This document shows, in pieces, positions 51,476-59,707 of a DNA stretch of 64,000 nucleotides. The translations under genes were made by a program, and so were the position numbers. The DNA comes from Mycolicibacterium flavescens (GTDB lineage: Bacteria; Actinomycetota; Actinomycetes; Mycobacteriales; Mycobacteriaceae), in NCBI RefSeq assembly GCF_001722335.1, contig NZ_MIHA01000017.1, positions 1-64,000 on the forward strand, written 5' to 3'. The notes below the pieces were generated by a model, which saw nothing but the letters and a program-made list of their open reading frames with translations, had not been told where the DNA came from and did not search any database. The first letter of the stretch is position 1; each line of letters opens with the position of its first letter.

Positions 51476-52048
51476 ATGACGCAGACGCTTGCCGACCATG
51501 TTCGATTCCAAAGCGATGTCGAGAGTGTGATCGGTGCGCTGTCCGGGCGGGCTCGGCTCCTCACCCGAAGTCAGGCCGACGCCGAGGATCTGGTGCAGGA
51601 CACGTTGATGCACGCCTACGCCGGTTACCGATCGTTCGAAGCCGGAACGAACTTCAAAGCGTGGCTGTACCGAATCATGAGGAACCAGTGGATCAATGCC
51701 CACCGGCGCTCCGAGCGCAGGCCCTGCGAAGTGTTCGACGGGCTGGTCAGCGAGAGTGCCGTCGTCCACCGGGCCGGCCGTGATCAGCTGAGCTCCGCGG
51801 AGGACCGCGTGCTGCAGAACATGCCCGACCCTGCGGTGATGGACGCGCTGGCCGCGCTGAGTGAGGAGCATCGCCTGGTCCTCTACTACGCCGACGTCGA
51901 GGATCGCTCGTACCGGGAGGTGGCGGATCTGATGGGCATTCCGGTGGGCACCGTGATGTCGCGGCTGCACCGAGCTCGGCGACAGATGCGCCGCGAACTG
52001 GCGGGTGTACGGCGCGACCCCTGTCTCGGCGGCGACCGCGGGCGGTAG
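51476..52048 (+). CDS. ECF sigma factor, SigH/ECF12-like
   Basis: 190-residue extracytoplasmic-function sigma factor. Sigma2 region: SQADAEDLVQDTLMHAY and FEAGTNFKAWLYRIMRN; sigma4 region: LSEEHRLVLYYADVEDRSY then EVADLMGIPVGTVMSRLHRAR. The latter is close to the SigH family, which responds to oxidative and thiol stress. No ZAS-type anti-sigma gene (RshA-like) is next to it, unlike at sigH itself. ATG at 51476. Lies between ctpE and the Rv0909-like gene, where M. tuberculosis has none. Confidence 0.92.
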   Translation: MTQTLADHVRFQSDVESVIGALSGRARLLTRSQADAEDLVQDTLMHAYAGYRSFEAGTNFKAWLYRIMRNQWINAHRRSERRPCEVFDGLVSESAVVHRAGRDQLSSAEDRVLQNMPDPAVMDALAALSEEHRLVLYYADVEDRSYREVADLMGIPVGTVMSRLHRARRQMRRELAGVRRDPCLGGDRGR

Positions 52049-52058
52049 GCTGCGATCC

Positions 52059-52322
52059 ATGTCGTTTGTGGACAAGCTGAAGAACTGGGTGTCGAAGAAT
52101 CCCGACAAGGCCGGCAGCGCGATCGACAAAGCGGGCGACTTCTTCGACCAGAAGACACAGGGCAAATACGCGCAACACGTCGATAAGGCGCAGGACGCGG
52201 CCCGCAACTACGTCACCAAGGACAACCCGCAGGGCGCGCCCCCGGAGCAGCAGGCGCAACAGCCGCCTCAGCCGCCTCAGCCGCCTCAGCAGCAGCCGCC
52301 CACCGCGCCTCCTACCTCGTAG
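52059..52322 (+). CDS. Rv0909-like antitoxin-family protein
   Basis: 87-residue hydrophilic protein. The N-terminal half (about 1-50: FVDKLKNWVSKNPDKAGSAI... and GKYAQHVDKAQDAARNYV) fits the small MT0933/Rv0909 antitoxin family. The C-terminus is a Gln/Pro repeat (PPQPPQPPQ). ATG at 52059, preferred over the upstream frame overlapping the sigma gene. The SRPBCC gene starts 2 bp after it, as the reported Rv0909-Rv0910 pair. Confidence 0.75.
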   Translation: MSFVDKLKNWVSKNPDKAGSAIDKAGDFFDQKTQGKYAQHVDKAQDAARNYVTKDNPQGAPPEQQAQQPPQPPQPPQQQPPTAPPTS

Positions 52323-52324
52323 CG

Positions 52325-52762
52325 ATGGCCAAACTCTCGGTCTCCGTCGACGTCCCACTGCCGCCGGAGAAGGCTTGGGCGTGCGCGTCTGACCTCGCGC
52401 GGTACAAGGAGTGGCTGAGCATCCACCGGGTGTGGCGCAGCAAGCTGCCCGAGACCTTGGAGAAGGGCGCGACGCTCGAATCCATCGTCGAGGTCAAGGG
52501 GATGCCGAACCGGATCAAGTGGACCATCGTGCACTACCGGCCGCCGGAGGCGATGACGCTCAACGGCGACGGCAAGGGCGGCGTCAAGGTCAAGCTGATG
52601 GGCAAGGTCAAACCCTCCGGTGAGGGGTCGACGGTCACGTTCGACGTGCACCTGGGCGGGCCGGCGCTGTTCGGCCCGATCGGGATGGTGGTCGCCGGTG
52701 CGCTCAAGGGCGACATCCAGCAGTCGCTGAACCGCTTCAAGGCGATCTTCGCGCCGGCCTGA
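52325..52762 (+). CDS. SRPBCC protein, Rv0910-like (toxin of the Rv0909-Rv0910 pair)
   Basis: 145-residue START/Bet v 1-fold protein with (M)AKLSVSVDVPLPPEKAWACAS and GMPNRIKWTIVHYRPP. The M. tuberculosis homologue Rv0910 is listed as a toxin paired with Rv0909. Its fold differs from classical nuclease toxins, and toxicity here is not shown. ATG at 52325, 2 bp after the Rv0909-like gene. Confidence 0.85.
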   Translation: MAKLSVSVDVPLPPEKAWACASDLARYKEWLSIHRVWRSKLPETLEKGATLESIVEVKGMPNRIKWTIVHYRPPEAMTLNGDGKGGVKVKLMGKVKPSGEGSTVTFDVHLGGPALFGPIGMVVAGALKGDIQQSLNRFKAIFAPA

Positions 52763-52766
52763 GCCC

Positions 52767-53147
52767 ATGCGGTTCGAACGCGCGATCCCGATCCTGCGGG
52801 TGTTCGACCGCGCCAAGGCCGACGAGTTCTATCTCGGCTACCTCGGCTTCAGTACCGACTGGGAGCACCGCTTCGAACCGGGCATGCCGCTCTACATGCA
52901 GATCAGTCGCTCCGAGTTGGTCATTCATCTCTCCGAGCACCACGGTGACGGCACACCCGGCAGTGCCGTGTTCCTGCCGATGCGCGGCATCGAGGAGTTC
53001 CACGCCGAACTCGCCGCCAAGGATTACGCGTTCGCGCGCCCCGGCCTCGAGCGTGAGCCCTGGGGCCTGACCATCGATGTCACCGATCCGTTCGGCAACC
53101 AACTGCGCTTCTGCGACAACGGTTCTCGAAGCGGTGGGGGCTCGTAG
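52767..53147 (+). CDS. VOC/glyoxalase-family protein with altered C-terminus
   Basis: 126-residue bleomycin-resistance/glyoxalase-like protein: RFERAIPILRVFDRAKADEFYLGYLGF, then WGLTIDVTDPFGNQLRFC, the usual end of the fold. The last eight or so residues (NGSRSGGGS) are read from sequence that, on the other strand, belongs to a decayed 13E12-type gene end. The tail was probably acquired at that junction. 4 bp after the SRPBCC gene. Confidence 0.82.
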   Translation: MRFERAIPILRVFDRAKADEFYLGYLGFSTDWEHRFEPGMPLYMQISRSELVIHLSEHHGDGTPGSAVFLPMRGIEEFHAELAAKDYAFARPGLEREPWGLTIDVTDPFGNQLRFCDNGSRSGGGS

Positions 53148-53350
53148 TTCGCCTGGCGTTGGCGTTCCTCTTCGGCGATGAATTCGGCGCGTTGGCGGGA
53201 GCGGGCGGAACATGCTCGCGCCGTGGGGTTCTGACCGTTAGAGGTGGCCGGTGGGGGCGGCGCTCGGCTTTGATGCGGTTGCGAAGGTCTTGTTCATGGT
53301 TCTGACGGCATCGCGGCATCACTGCCTTTCGGGTGGTGGCTTTGTTGCTT
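53120..53350 (-). pseudogene. Decayed 3' end of a 13E12-type DUF222/HNH endonuclease gene
   Basis: On the minus strand one frame reads KATTRKAVMPRCRQ and RNRIKAERR, and a second frame, after a shift, reads RQRAEFIAEEERQRQANYEP then PPL. This order of basic helices and a final EPPPF-like end is that of the C-terminus of mycobacterial 13E12/DUF222-HNH proteins. No intact N-terminus or HNH motif remains. It occupies the roughly 300-bp gap before the fadD-like gene; nothing else was seen there. Confidence 0.5.
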
Positions 53351-53444
53351 CGATCACACCGGTGCACTGGTCAAGTGGTGTCAGCGATTGGCTGAAGAAC
53401 ACTCAGCCGCCACCGCTGAGCGACCGCCCAGCAACACCCGCGAC

Positions 53445-54893
53445 TCAGCGTAGGCGCTCGCGCAGCGCCCGCTTGAGCACCTTGCCGTAACTGTTCTTCG
53501 GCAGTTCGTCGATGAACTCGTAGCGCTTCGGCCGCTTGAACCGGGCGATGCGCTCGAGCAGATGGGCGTCCAGTTCCTGGGCCGTCACCGACCCGACGAT
53601 GAACGCGACCACCACCTCGCCCCACTCCTCGTCGGGTGCCCCGACGACGCCGGCCTCGACCACGCCGGGATGTTCGAGCAGCACCTCTTCAACCTCGCGC
53701 GGATAGATGTTGCTGCCGCCGCTGATCACGACGTCTTTGGAACGGTCGCGCAGCGTGAGATAGCCCCGCTCGTCGAACGAACCCATGTCGCCGGTGCGCA
53801 GCCACCCGTTCTGCAGCGTGGCGGCGGTCGCCTCGGGGTTCTTCCAGTAGCCGGACATGACAACGTCTCCGCGGCAGACGATTTCGCCGATCTCACCGAC
53901 CGCGGCGGGTGTGTCGTCCTCGCGCCACACCGCCACGTCGACACCCGAACGGGCGTAGCCCACCGAACCCAGCGCCGCATCGTCGGTGTCGATGTGATCG
54001 CCGCGCCGCAAACCCGTGATCGTCATCGGCGCCTCCCCCTGACCGTAGAGCTGCACGAAGACCGGCCCGAACGCGGCCAGCGCCTTCTTCAGGCTCTCCA
54101 CGTACATCGGGCCGCCGCCGTACACGATGGTCCGCAGGTTGGCCGGGCACGAGCGCCCGGTCTGCACCAGGCGCTGCACCATCGTCGGCGCCAGGAACGC
54201 GCTGCAGCCGGGGTGGTGCTCGCACAGGTCGAGGAACTCCTCGGGTTCGAACGCCGCCGACTCCGGGATCACCTGCCGCGCACCGCGCAGCACATACGGC
54301 GGGACGTACAGACCCGAACCGTGCGACATCGGCGCACCGTGCACCAGGCTGCAGTTCTCGTCCGGGTCGTCGAAATCGGCCAGATGCGACACCGTCATCG
54401 CCATCAGGTTGCGGTGCGACAGCATCGCGCCCTTGGACTTGCCGGTGGTCCCGCTGGTGTAGAACAGCCACGCCAGTGTCTGCGGATCGGTCACCGGGGG
54501 AGCCGACGGTGCACCGGCGAAGCGGTCCTCGTACGACGACGAGCCGATCACCTCGGCCGGAACATTCAGCGTCGGCGCGATCTTCGGCGACGCGAACACC
54601 ACCTCGGCCCCGGAGTCCTCGAGGATCTGCATCATCTCGCGCGGGTGCAGCTTGTAGTTGATCGGGACGTACACGCATTCGGCCGCCCACACCCCGAACA
54701 TCAATTCGACGATCTCGGGCCGGTTCTCGCTGGCGACCGCGACCCGGGTGCCCGGCGCACCCAGCGACGCGGCCAGCCGCAACGACCGGTCCCGCAACTG
54801 GCTCCACGAAAGCACCTGCCGGTCACCGAGATACACCGCGCCGCGGTCACCGAACCGGCTCGCGGCCTGATCCAGCAGCGCGAACAGGTTCAC
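53445..54893 (-). CDS. Acyl-CoA synthetase / AMP-dependent ligase (FadD-like) 1
   Basis: 482-residue adenylate-forming enzyme that activates a carboxylic acid to its CoA thioester via an acyl-AMP. Motifs: YTSGTTGKSKG (P-loop-like, near 160), YGQGEAPMT (A5), MSGYWKNPEAT, LRTGDMGSFD (A7/A8) and the C-terminal KNSYGKVLKR with the catalytic Lys. GTG at 54893 gives the family start and overlaps the SDR stop (GTGA). Last gene of the minus-strand catabolic operon. Substrate unknown. Confidence 0.9.
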   Translation of the reverse strand: MNLFALLDQAASRFGDRGAVYLGDRQVLSWSQLRDRSLRLAASLGAPGTRVAVASENRPEIVELMFGVWAAECVYVPINYKLHPREMMQILEDSGAEVVFASPKIAPTLNVPAEVIGSSSYEDRFAGAPSAPPVTDPQTLAWLFYTSGTTGKSKGAMLSHRNLMAMTVSHLADFDDPDENCSLVHGAPMSHGSGLYVPPYVLRGARQVIPESAAFEPEEFLDLCEHHPGCSAFLAPTMVQRLVQTGRSCPANLRTIVYGGGPMYVESLKKALAAFGPVFVQLYGQGEAPMTITGLRRGDHIDTDDAALGSVGYARSGVDVAVWREDDTPAAVGEIGEIVCRGDVVMSGYWKNPEATAATLQNGWLRTGDMGSFDERGYLTLRDRSKDVVISGGSNIYPREVEEVLLEHPGVVEAGVVGAPDEEWGEVVVAFIVGSVTAQELDAHLLERIARFKRPKRYEFIDELPKNSYGKVLKRALRERLR

Positions 54894-55669
54894 GGCCGCG
54901 CCACCCACTCCGCGTTGAGCGCGAAGTCGGACAGGTACTTCGTCGAACTCCAGCCGCCGTCGACGACGATCGTCTGGCCGTTGATGAAACTCGCGCCGTC
55001 CGAGCACAGGAACGCCACCGTGCTCGCGATGTCGTTCACCTCACCCAGCCGCGGGTACGGCGTCATCTCGGTGTTGATCTTGCGGAACCGTTCGTCCTCG
55101 AGGCGCGTCGCGACCATCGGCGTGAGCGTGACGCCGGGCGCCACCGCGTTGCACCGGATCCCCCGCGGGCCGTACTGGCACGCGATGTGCTGCGTCAGCG
55201 ACGTCAGCCCGCCCTTGGCCGCCGAGTACGCGCCGCCCCGCAACCCGCCGACCACCGCGAACGTCGATGTCACGTTGACGATCCCGGAACCGGACTCCAT
55301 GTGCGCGATCACGTCGCGGGCCAACCGGAACGGCGCCCGCAGCATCAGTCCCAGAAAGTAGTCGAGGCTGTCGTCGTCGGTCTCGTGCAACGGTTTCGGG
55401 CTGCCGACCCCGGCGTTGTTGACCAGGAAGTCGATGCGCCCCCACCGGTCCAGCGCCGCCTGCACGATCCGCTGCGGCGCGTCGTCGGCGGTCAGGTCGA
55501 CGGCGACCGTCGCCACCCGGTCCCGATCACCGATGGCCTTATCGAGCCCGGCGAGTCGTTCCGCGTCGCGGCCGGTGCCCAGCACCGCCATCCCCATCTC
55601 GGCGAGCTTGGTCGCACAGCCGAAGCCGATCCCGCTGCTGGCGCCCGTCACAATTGCTACTCGGACCAT
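54890..55669 (-). CDS. Short-chain dehydrogenase/reductase 1
   Basis: 259-residue classical SDR. Cofactor motif TGASSGIG, NNAGVG, and catalytic YSAAK with the Ser in VTSTFA; end SFINGQTIVVDGGWS. The ATG at 55669 has a strong AAGGAG 5 nt upstream, so I prefer it to the ATG at 55693, which overlaps the fadD-like stop as ATGA. It probably oxidises an alcohol or hydroxyacyl intermediate. Confidence 0.9.
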   Translation of the reverse strand: MVRVAIVTGASSGIGFGCATKLAEMGMAVLGTGRDAERLAGLDKAIGDRDRVATVAVDLTADDAPQRIVQAALDRWGRIDFLVNNAGVGSPKPLHETDDDSLDYFLGLMLRAPFRLARDVIAHMESGSGIVNVTSTFAVVGGLRGGAYSAAKGGLTSLTQHIACQYGPRGIRCNAVAPGVTLTPMVATRLEDERFRKINTEMTPYPRLGEVNDIASTVAFLCSDGASFINGQTIVVDGGWSSTKYLSDFALNAEWVARP

Positions 55670-55689
55670 TTCGCTCCTTGCGTCCGCGG

Positions 55690-57231
55690 TCATGTCAGGG
55701 CCGCTCGAATCCGATGTTTCAACACTTTTCCGGCGTCGTTCTTGGGCAACGACTCCCACACCGCCACCTGTTCGGGCGCCTTGAACCGGGCCACCCCGTG
55801 CTGTTCGAGCATCGCCCGCAGACCCGCGACATCCGGCGGCGGTTCGTCGGTCGCCACGATGACGGCGCAGGCCCGCTCGCCGGTGCGCTCGTCGGGCACG
55901 CCGACGATCGCGATCTCCGCAACGCCGGGATGTCCGATCAGAATGTCCTCGATCTCCTTGGGGGAGATGTTCTCGCCGTTGCGGATGATGATGTCCTTGG
56001 CGCGTCCGGTGACCACGAGGTGGTCGCCGTCGACCCAGCGGCCGAGATCGCCGGTGCGGAAGTAGCCTTCGTCGTCGAACGCGGCGGTCTCGTCCTCCAG
56101 GTGCAGGTAGCCGACCAGCATCTGCGGTCCGCGCGCACAGATCTCGTCGCCGGCCAGCTTGATGTCTGCGATGCCCGGCCTGCCGTCGGTGTCGGCCGCG
56201 TGCTCGATGTCGCCGAGCGCGCCGACGGTGGTGACCGGCACCTCGGTCGAACCGTATACCCGCGACACCGCGGCGGCTTCGAAATACTCGGCGGCCCTGC
56301 GGATCAGCGACGGCGGCACCGACGCGCCGCCGCAGATGAACACCTTCAGATCCGGCAGCCGCGTGTCGGCGCGCTGGGCGGCGGCGAGCAGCCCGTCGAG
56401 AAACGGTGTCGCCCCCGCCATGTGGGTGACGCGTTCGCCGAGCATCAGGTCGACGGCGGCGTCGGGGTCCCACCGCTGCATCAGCACCGCCGTGCTGCCC
56501 AGCAGCAGCGGACACTCGAACGCGTAGATCGACCCGCCGATGTGCGCGATCGGCGATGGCACCAGGAACGTGTCGCCGGCGGTCACCCGCCAGTGCTCGC
56601 CGATCTGACGGATCAGCGCGTGGATCGAGTTGTGGGTGTGCAGAACACCTTTCGGGCGCCCGGTGGTCCCGGAGGTGTACAGGATCATGCGGACGCTGTC
56701 GGCGTTGAGTACCGGCAACACCGCCGTGCCGCCGCTGAACAAGGATGAGTACGGTGTGTGCGCACCGGTCTCGCCGCGGACGACGACGACCTCCGGCGGT
56801 TCGGTCATCGCCGCGACGACCCGGTCGAGCATCGCGGCGTAGTCGTGGTTGTTGAACGTCGACGGCACGAACACCGCCCGGCAGTCCGAATCGCCGAGGA
56901 TGAATCCCAGCTCGTGGTCGCGCAGGGACGGCAGGATCGGGTTCACCACCATGCCCGCCAGCGTCGCACCCAGATAGATGACGGCGGCCTCATACCAGTT
57001 CGGCAGCATGAACGACACCACGCTGCCGGGCGGCATCCTGCTCGACAGGGCCCCCGCGAGTGCGACCGCCTGCTCGTGCAGTTCACGGCAGCTGAGCCGA
57101 ACATCGCCGTCCACCACCACCGTTCGGTCCGGCATGGTGGCCGCGGCATCGCGCAGCGCGTCGGCGAGCGTCTCGTGCACCCACAGCCCGCGCCGGTAGG
57201 CGTCGGCGCTGCGTGCCTCGTCGACCCGCAC
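55690..57231 (-). CDS. Acyl-CoA synthetase / AMP-dependent ligase (FadD-like) 2
   Basis: 513-residue adenylate-forming enzyme. Motifs: YTSGTTGRPKGV (near 180), YGSTEVPVT (A5), FRTGDLGRWV (A7) and C-terminal KNDAGKVLKHRI. A second ligase in the same operon suggests two acids or two steps to be activated. GTG at 57231, 2 bp after the GntR gene. Substrate unknown. Confidence 0.9.
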   Translation of the reverse strand: MRVDEARSADAYRRGLWVHETLADALRDAAATMPDRTVVVDGDVRLSCRELHEQAVALAGALSSRMPPGSVVSFMLPNWYEAAVIYLGATLAGMVVNPILPSLRDHELGFILGDSDCRAVFVPSTFNNHDYAAMLDRVVAAMTEPPEVVVVRGETGAHTPYSSLFSGGTAVLPVLNADSVRMILYTSGTTGRPKGVLHTHNSIHALIRQIGEHWRVTAGDTFLVPSPIAHIGGSIYAFECPLLLGSTAVLMQRWDPDAAVDLMLGERVTHMAGATPFLDGLLAAAQRADTRLPDLKVFICGGASVPPSLIRRAAEYFEAAAVSRVYGSTEVPVTTVGALGDIEHAADTDGRPGIADIKLAGDEICARGPQMLVGYLHLEDETAAFDDEGYFRTGDLGRWVDGDHLVVTGRAKDIIIRNGENISPKEIEDILIGHPGVAEIAIVGVPDERTGERACAVIVATDEPPPDVAGLRAMLEQHGVARFKAPEQVAVWESLPKNDAGKVLKHRIRAALT

Positions 57232-57233
57232 GG

Positions 57234-57971
57234 CTAGCCCTTGACCCGGCGCATGGTCATCGAATGCCGGTACCGCGACGACGGGTGGGTGTTGACGGTC
57301 ACCTGCGCGACCTCACCGTCGGACGTCGTGTACGAGCGCCGCATCTCCAGCGCCGCCGTGCCCGCGGTGACGTTGAGCGCCGCGGCGAGTTCGGGGGTGA
57401 CGGTGACGGCGGCCATCTCCTGGTGCACCTCGACGATGCTGACCCCGAACAGGTCCTCGATCAGCGGGAAGATCGGCCCCGAATGTCGTTGCAGCAGACG
57501 CCCCACCGCCGCGAATGCCCGGTTGATGTAGTACTCGGTCGTGCACACCGGGGTGTCGTCGCCCTCGGCGCGCCGGCATCCCCGGACCACCAGCCACTGC
57601 GACCCGACCTCCAGGCCGGTGCGCGCGGCCGCCGCCTCGTCGACGGTCACCATCGCGTTGGACTCGATCGCCAGCTGAGCGCCCGCCGCGAACGCCAGCA
57701 GATCGTCGATCGAGACGACGTCCTGGGCGTAGGAGTTCGTCGTGGGCCGCGGCACCACCAGCGTGCCGGCGCGGGGCCGCGACGCGATCAGGTTGTCCTC
57801 CCGCAGCCGGCGCAGCGCCTCGCGAACCGTGTAGCGGCTCACCGCGAACCGCTCGCACAGCTGCTGTTCGGTGGGCAGCTGCGAACCGACCGGGTAGATC
57901 CCGTCGACGATCTCCTTGCGCAGCGTGCGGGCCACCTGAAGGTAGCGGTGGTCGGTCGAGCTGACGGTCAT
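57234..57971 (-). CDS. GntR-family (HutC/UTRA) transcriptional regulator
   Basis: 245-residue regulator. The N-terminal winged helix has LPTEQQLCERFAVSRYTVREALRRL, typed here only as the GntR recognition region (about 32-56). The C-terminal UTRA ligand domain (about 85-240) includes CRRAEGDDTPVCTTEYYIN and EMRRSYTTSDGEVAQV. It probably represses both arms of the divergent cluster until an intermediate binds. ATG at 57971 overlaps the propeller stop by four bases. Confidence 0.92.
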   Translation of the reverse strand: MTVSSTDHRYLQVARTLRKEIVDGIYPVGSQLPTEQQLCERFAVSRYTVREALRRLREDNLIASRPRAGTLVVPRPTTNSYAQDVVSIDDLLAFAAGAQLAIESNAMVTVDEAAAARTGLEVGSQWLVVRGCRRAEGDDTPVCTTEYYINRAFAAVGRLLQRHSGPIFPLIEDLFGVSIVEVHQEMAAVTVTPELAAALNVTAGTAALEMRRSYTTSDGEVAQVTVNTHPSSRYRHSMTMRRVKG

Positions 57972-59569
57972 GTGCGTCGCAGCGCCAGCACGCTGCCCTC
58001 ACCGTCGGCCGCCACATACAGCGTGCCGTCGCGGCCGACGGTGATCCCGGCGAACGGTCCCTGCGGCCCGGAGAACGGCGGCATGCCCTTCAGCGGCTTG
58101 GGCTGCACCCCCGGCGGCGGGCCCACCGGCAACCCCGACGCGATCGTCGTACGCGCACCCGTGGCCAGATCCACCGCGAGCACCTCTTTGGCGCCGGCGT
58201 CGACGATGTAGAGCGTCCCGTCCGCGACCGCCAGGCCCTGCGGGCGCTGCAGACCGTCGACCACCGTGTCGGTCGTGTCGCCGACCGAAACCACCCGTCC
58301 CGCACCGGATTCGGCGATCAGTGGACGGCCGGTGGGATCGAACACCACACCGACCGGGTCCCGCAGCTCGGTGGCCAGCACCTCGGGTGTGCCCGACCGC
58401 AGCGCGTGCACCCGCCCGGTGCCGAGTTCGGTGAACACGATCTCCTCCGACGGGCCCACCGCGACGCCGTAGAGCTGGTCGAAACCGTCTGCCAGATAGT
58501 CGGTCTCACCGTCGGCGGGCCGGTACCGGGCGATCTGTCCGCCGGAGGTGGCGACGACAAACGCCCCGCCGTCGACCGGCGCCAACCCGCGCAGGAAGCC
58601 GGGATAGCCGGGGGAGAACAGCATCCCGACGGTGTGCAGTGCTCCGTCGTCGCCGACGGTGTAGAAGTAGGTGCCGTCCGCGACGTAGAGCCTGCCGTCG
58701 CCGGCCACCGCCAGATCCAGCGGCCAGTTCAGCCCGCCGGTCAGCAGCGCACGGGTCTCACCGGTCCCGAGGATCTCGGTGATCTCGCCGGTGAAGTTCG
58801 ACACGAACAGCCGGTCACCGGCGAACGTCAAGTTGTCGATACCCGGGTGCAGTTGCGCCAGAACCGTTTTGTCGCCGGTGCGCGGGTCGATGCGCAGCAC
58901 CTGGCCGCTGGCCACCTGCGTCGAGACCAGGTTGCCCTGCGCGTCGAACTTCACCGCGTCGGGCACGCCGAGGTCGGCGGCCACCCGCTGCGGCTCGCCG
59001 CCCGCGGGGTCGATGCGCCAGATCTCGTTGGCCGTCATCAGCGGGTAGTACAGGAGACCGTCCGGGCCGACCTCCATCGCGTTCGGCGACGGCAGGTTCT
59101 CCAACAGGATCCGCTGGGCGCCGGTGGCGCGGTCGAGTTCCATCAACCGGCCGCCGTCGCGGCACTCGTTGACGAAGAGCCGGTCCCCGTGCACGGTGAT
59201 GCCGTTCGCGCACGGCAGGTCGTCGCGCAGCACCCGGGTGCGGCCGGCGGCGTCGCGGACGCTGACCCGTCCCTCCATCACCTCGGTGGCGAACAGATTG
59301 CCCGCGGAGTCGAACGCCACGTCGTCGGGGCTGACGATGTCGCCGCCCTTGGCGCTGACGGTGTCCAGGTCGCCGCTGTCCAGATCGAGCGCGCTGATCT
59401 GGCTGCCCGTGACCTGGGCGACGTAGACACGGCCGTCCGGACCGGTGCGCAGGCCGTTGGCGCCGAACAGCCGGCTGGGTGTGGTCAACCGCTCGACGCG
59501 CCACCCTTCGGCGGTTGCCGGATTCCACTCCGGGTAGCGGGAAGGTTGACGGGTCGCCGAATGCGTCAT
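57968..59569 (-). CDS. Beta-propeller (SMP-30/NHL, lactonase-like) protein
   Basis: 533-residue protein made of repeated strands of the type GLRTGPDGRVYVAQ, DDVAFDSAGNLFATE, NAMEVGPDGLLYYPL, LDLAVAGDGRLYVAD and QGLAVADGTLYIVD, i.e. a double or large beta-propeller of the SMP-30/gluconolactonase/NHL group. Many members hydrolyse lactones with a bound metal, which would follow the BVMO step. No signal peptide is seen. ATG at 59569 has GAGGT nearby; first gene of the minus-strand operon. Confidence 0.85.
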   Translation of the reverse strand: MTHSATRQPSRYPEWNPATAEGWRVERLTTPSRLFGANGLRTGPDGRVYVAQVTGSQISALDLDSGDLDTVSAKGGDIVSPDDVAFDSAGNLFATEVMEGRVSVRDAAGRTRVLRDDLPCANGITVHGDRLFVNECRDGGRLMELDRATGAQRILLENLPSPNAMEVGPDGLLYYPLMTANEIWRIDPAGGEPQRVAADLGVPDAVKFDAQGNLVSTQVASGQVLRIDPRTGDKTVLAQLHPGIDNLTFAGDRLFVSNFTGEITEILGTGETRALLTGGLNWPLDLAVAGDGRLYVADGTYFYTVGDDGALHTVGMLFSPGYPGFLRGLAPVDGGAFVVATSGGQIARYRPADGETDYLADGFDQLYGVAVGPSEEIVFTELGTGRVHALRSGTPEVLATELRDPVGVVFDPTGRPLIAESGAGRVVSVGDTTDTVVDGLQRPQGLAVADGTLYIVDAGAKEVLAVDLATGARTTIASGLPVGPPPGVQPKPLKGMPPFSGPQGPFAGITVGRDGTLYVAADGEGSVLALRRT

Positions 59570-59594
59570 GACCTCGGACGGTAGCAAGGCCGGC

Positions 59595-59610
59595 TAGTCC
59601 AGACAATAGG
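59595..59610. promoter_or_regulatory. Putative GntR operator, site 1
   Basis: TAGTCCAGACAATAGG lies 25 bp upstream of the propeller-gene start and matches site 2 (59691-59707) in the GTCCrGACAA core plus the ATAGG flank. Centres are 96 bp apart, about nine helical turns. Confidence 0.5.
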
Positions 59611-59690
59611 CAGCAGTACGCCGCCTCCGGCCCTTGACGGGCGGATTGACGCTGGGGAATAGTGTTCTGCAACATGGAGAGCACCATTTA

Positions 59691-59707
59691 TTGTCCGGAC
59701 AAATAGG
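59691..59707. promoter_or_regulatory. Putative GntR operator, site 2 (overlaps plus-strand start)
   Basis: TTGTCCGGACAAATAGG holds the perfect 12-bp palindrome TTGTCCGGACAA, with the TnGT-N4-ACnA layout usual for GntR-family operators. It abuts the ATG at 59708 and leaves no room for a normal ribosome binding site, so a bound repressor would block the start of transcription. TATTGT at 59689-59694 could be the -10 box. Confidence 0.55.

Noticed and set aside
55670..55693. Eight-residue longer start for SDR 1 (ATG 55693)
   Set aside because: The ATG at 55669 has a much better AAGGAG site and gives the standard SDR N-terminus.
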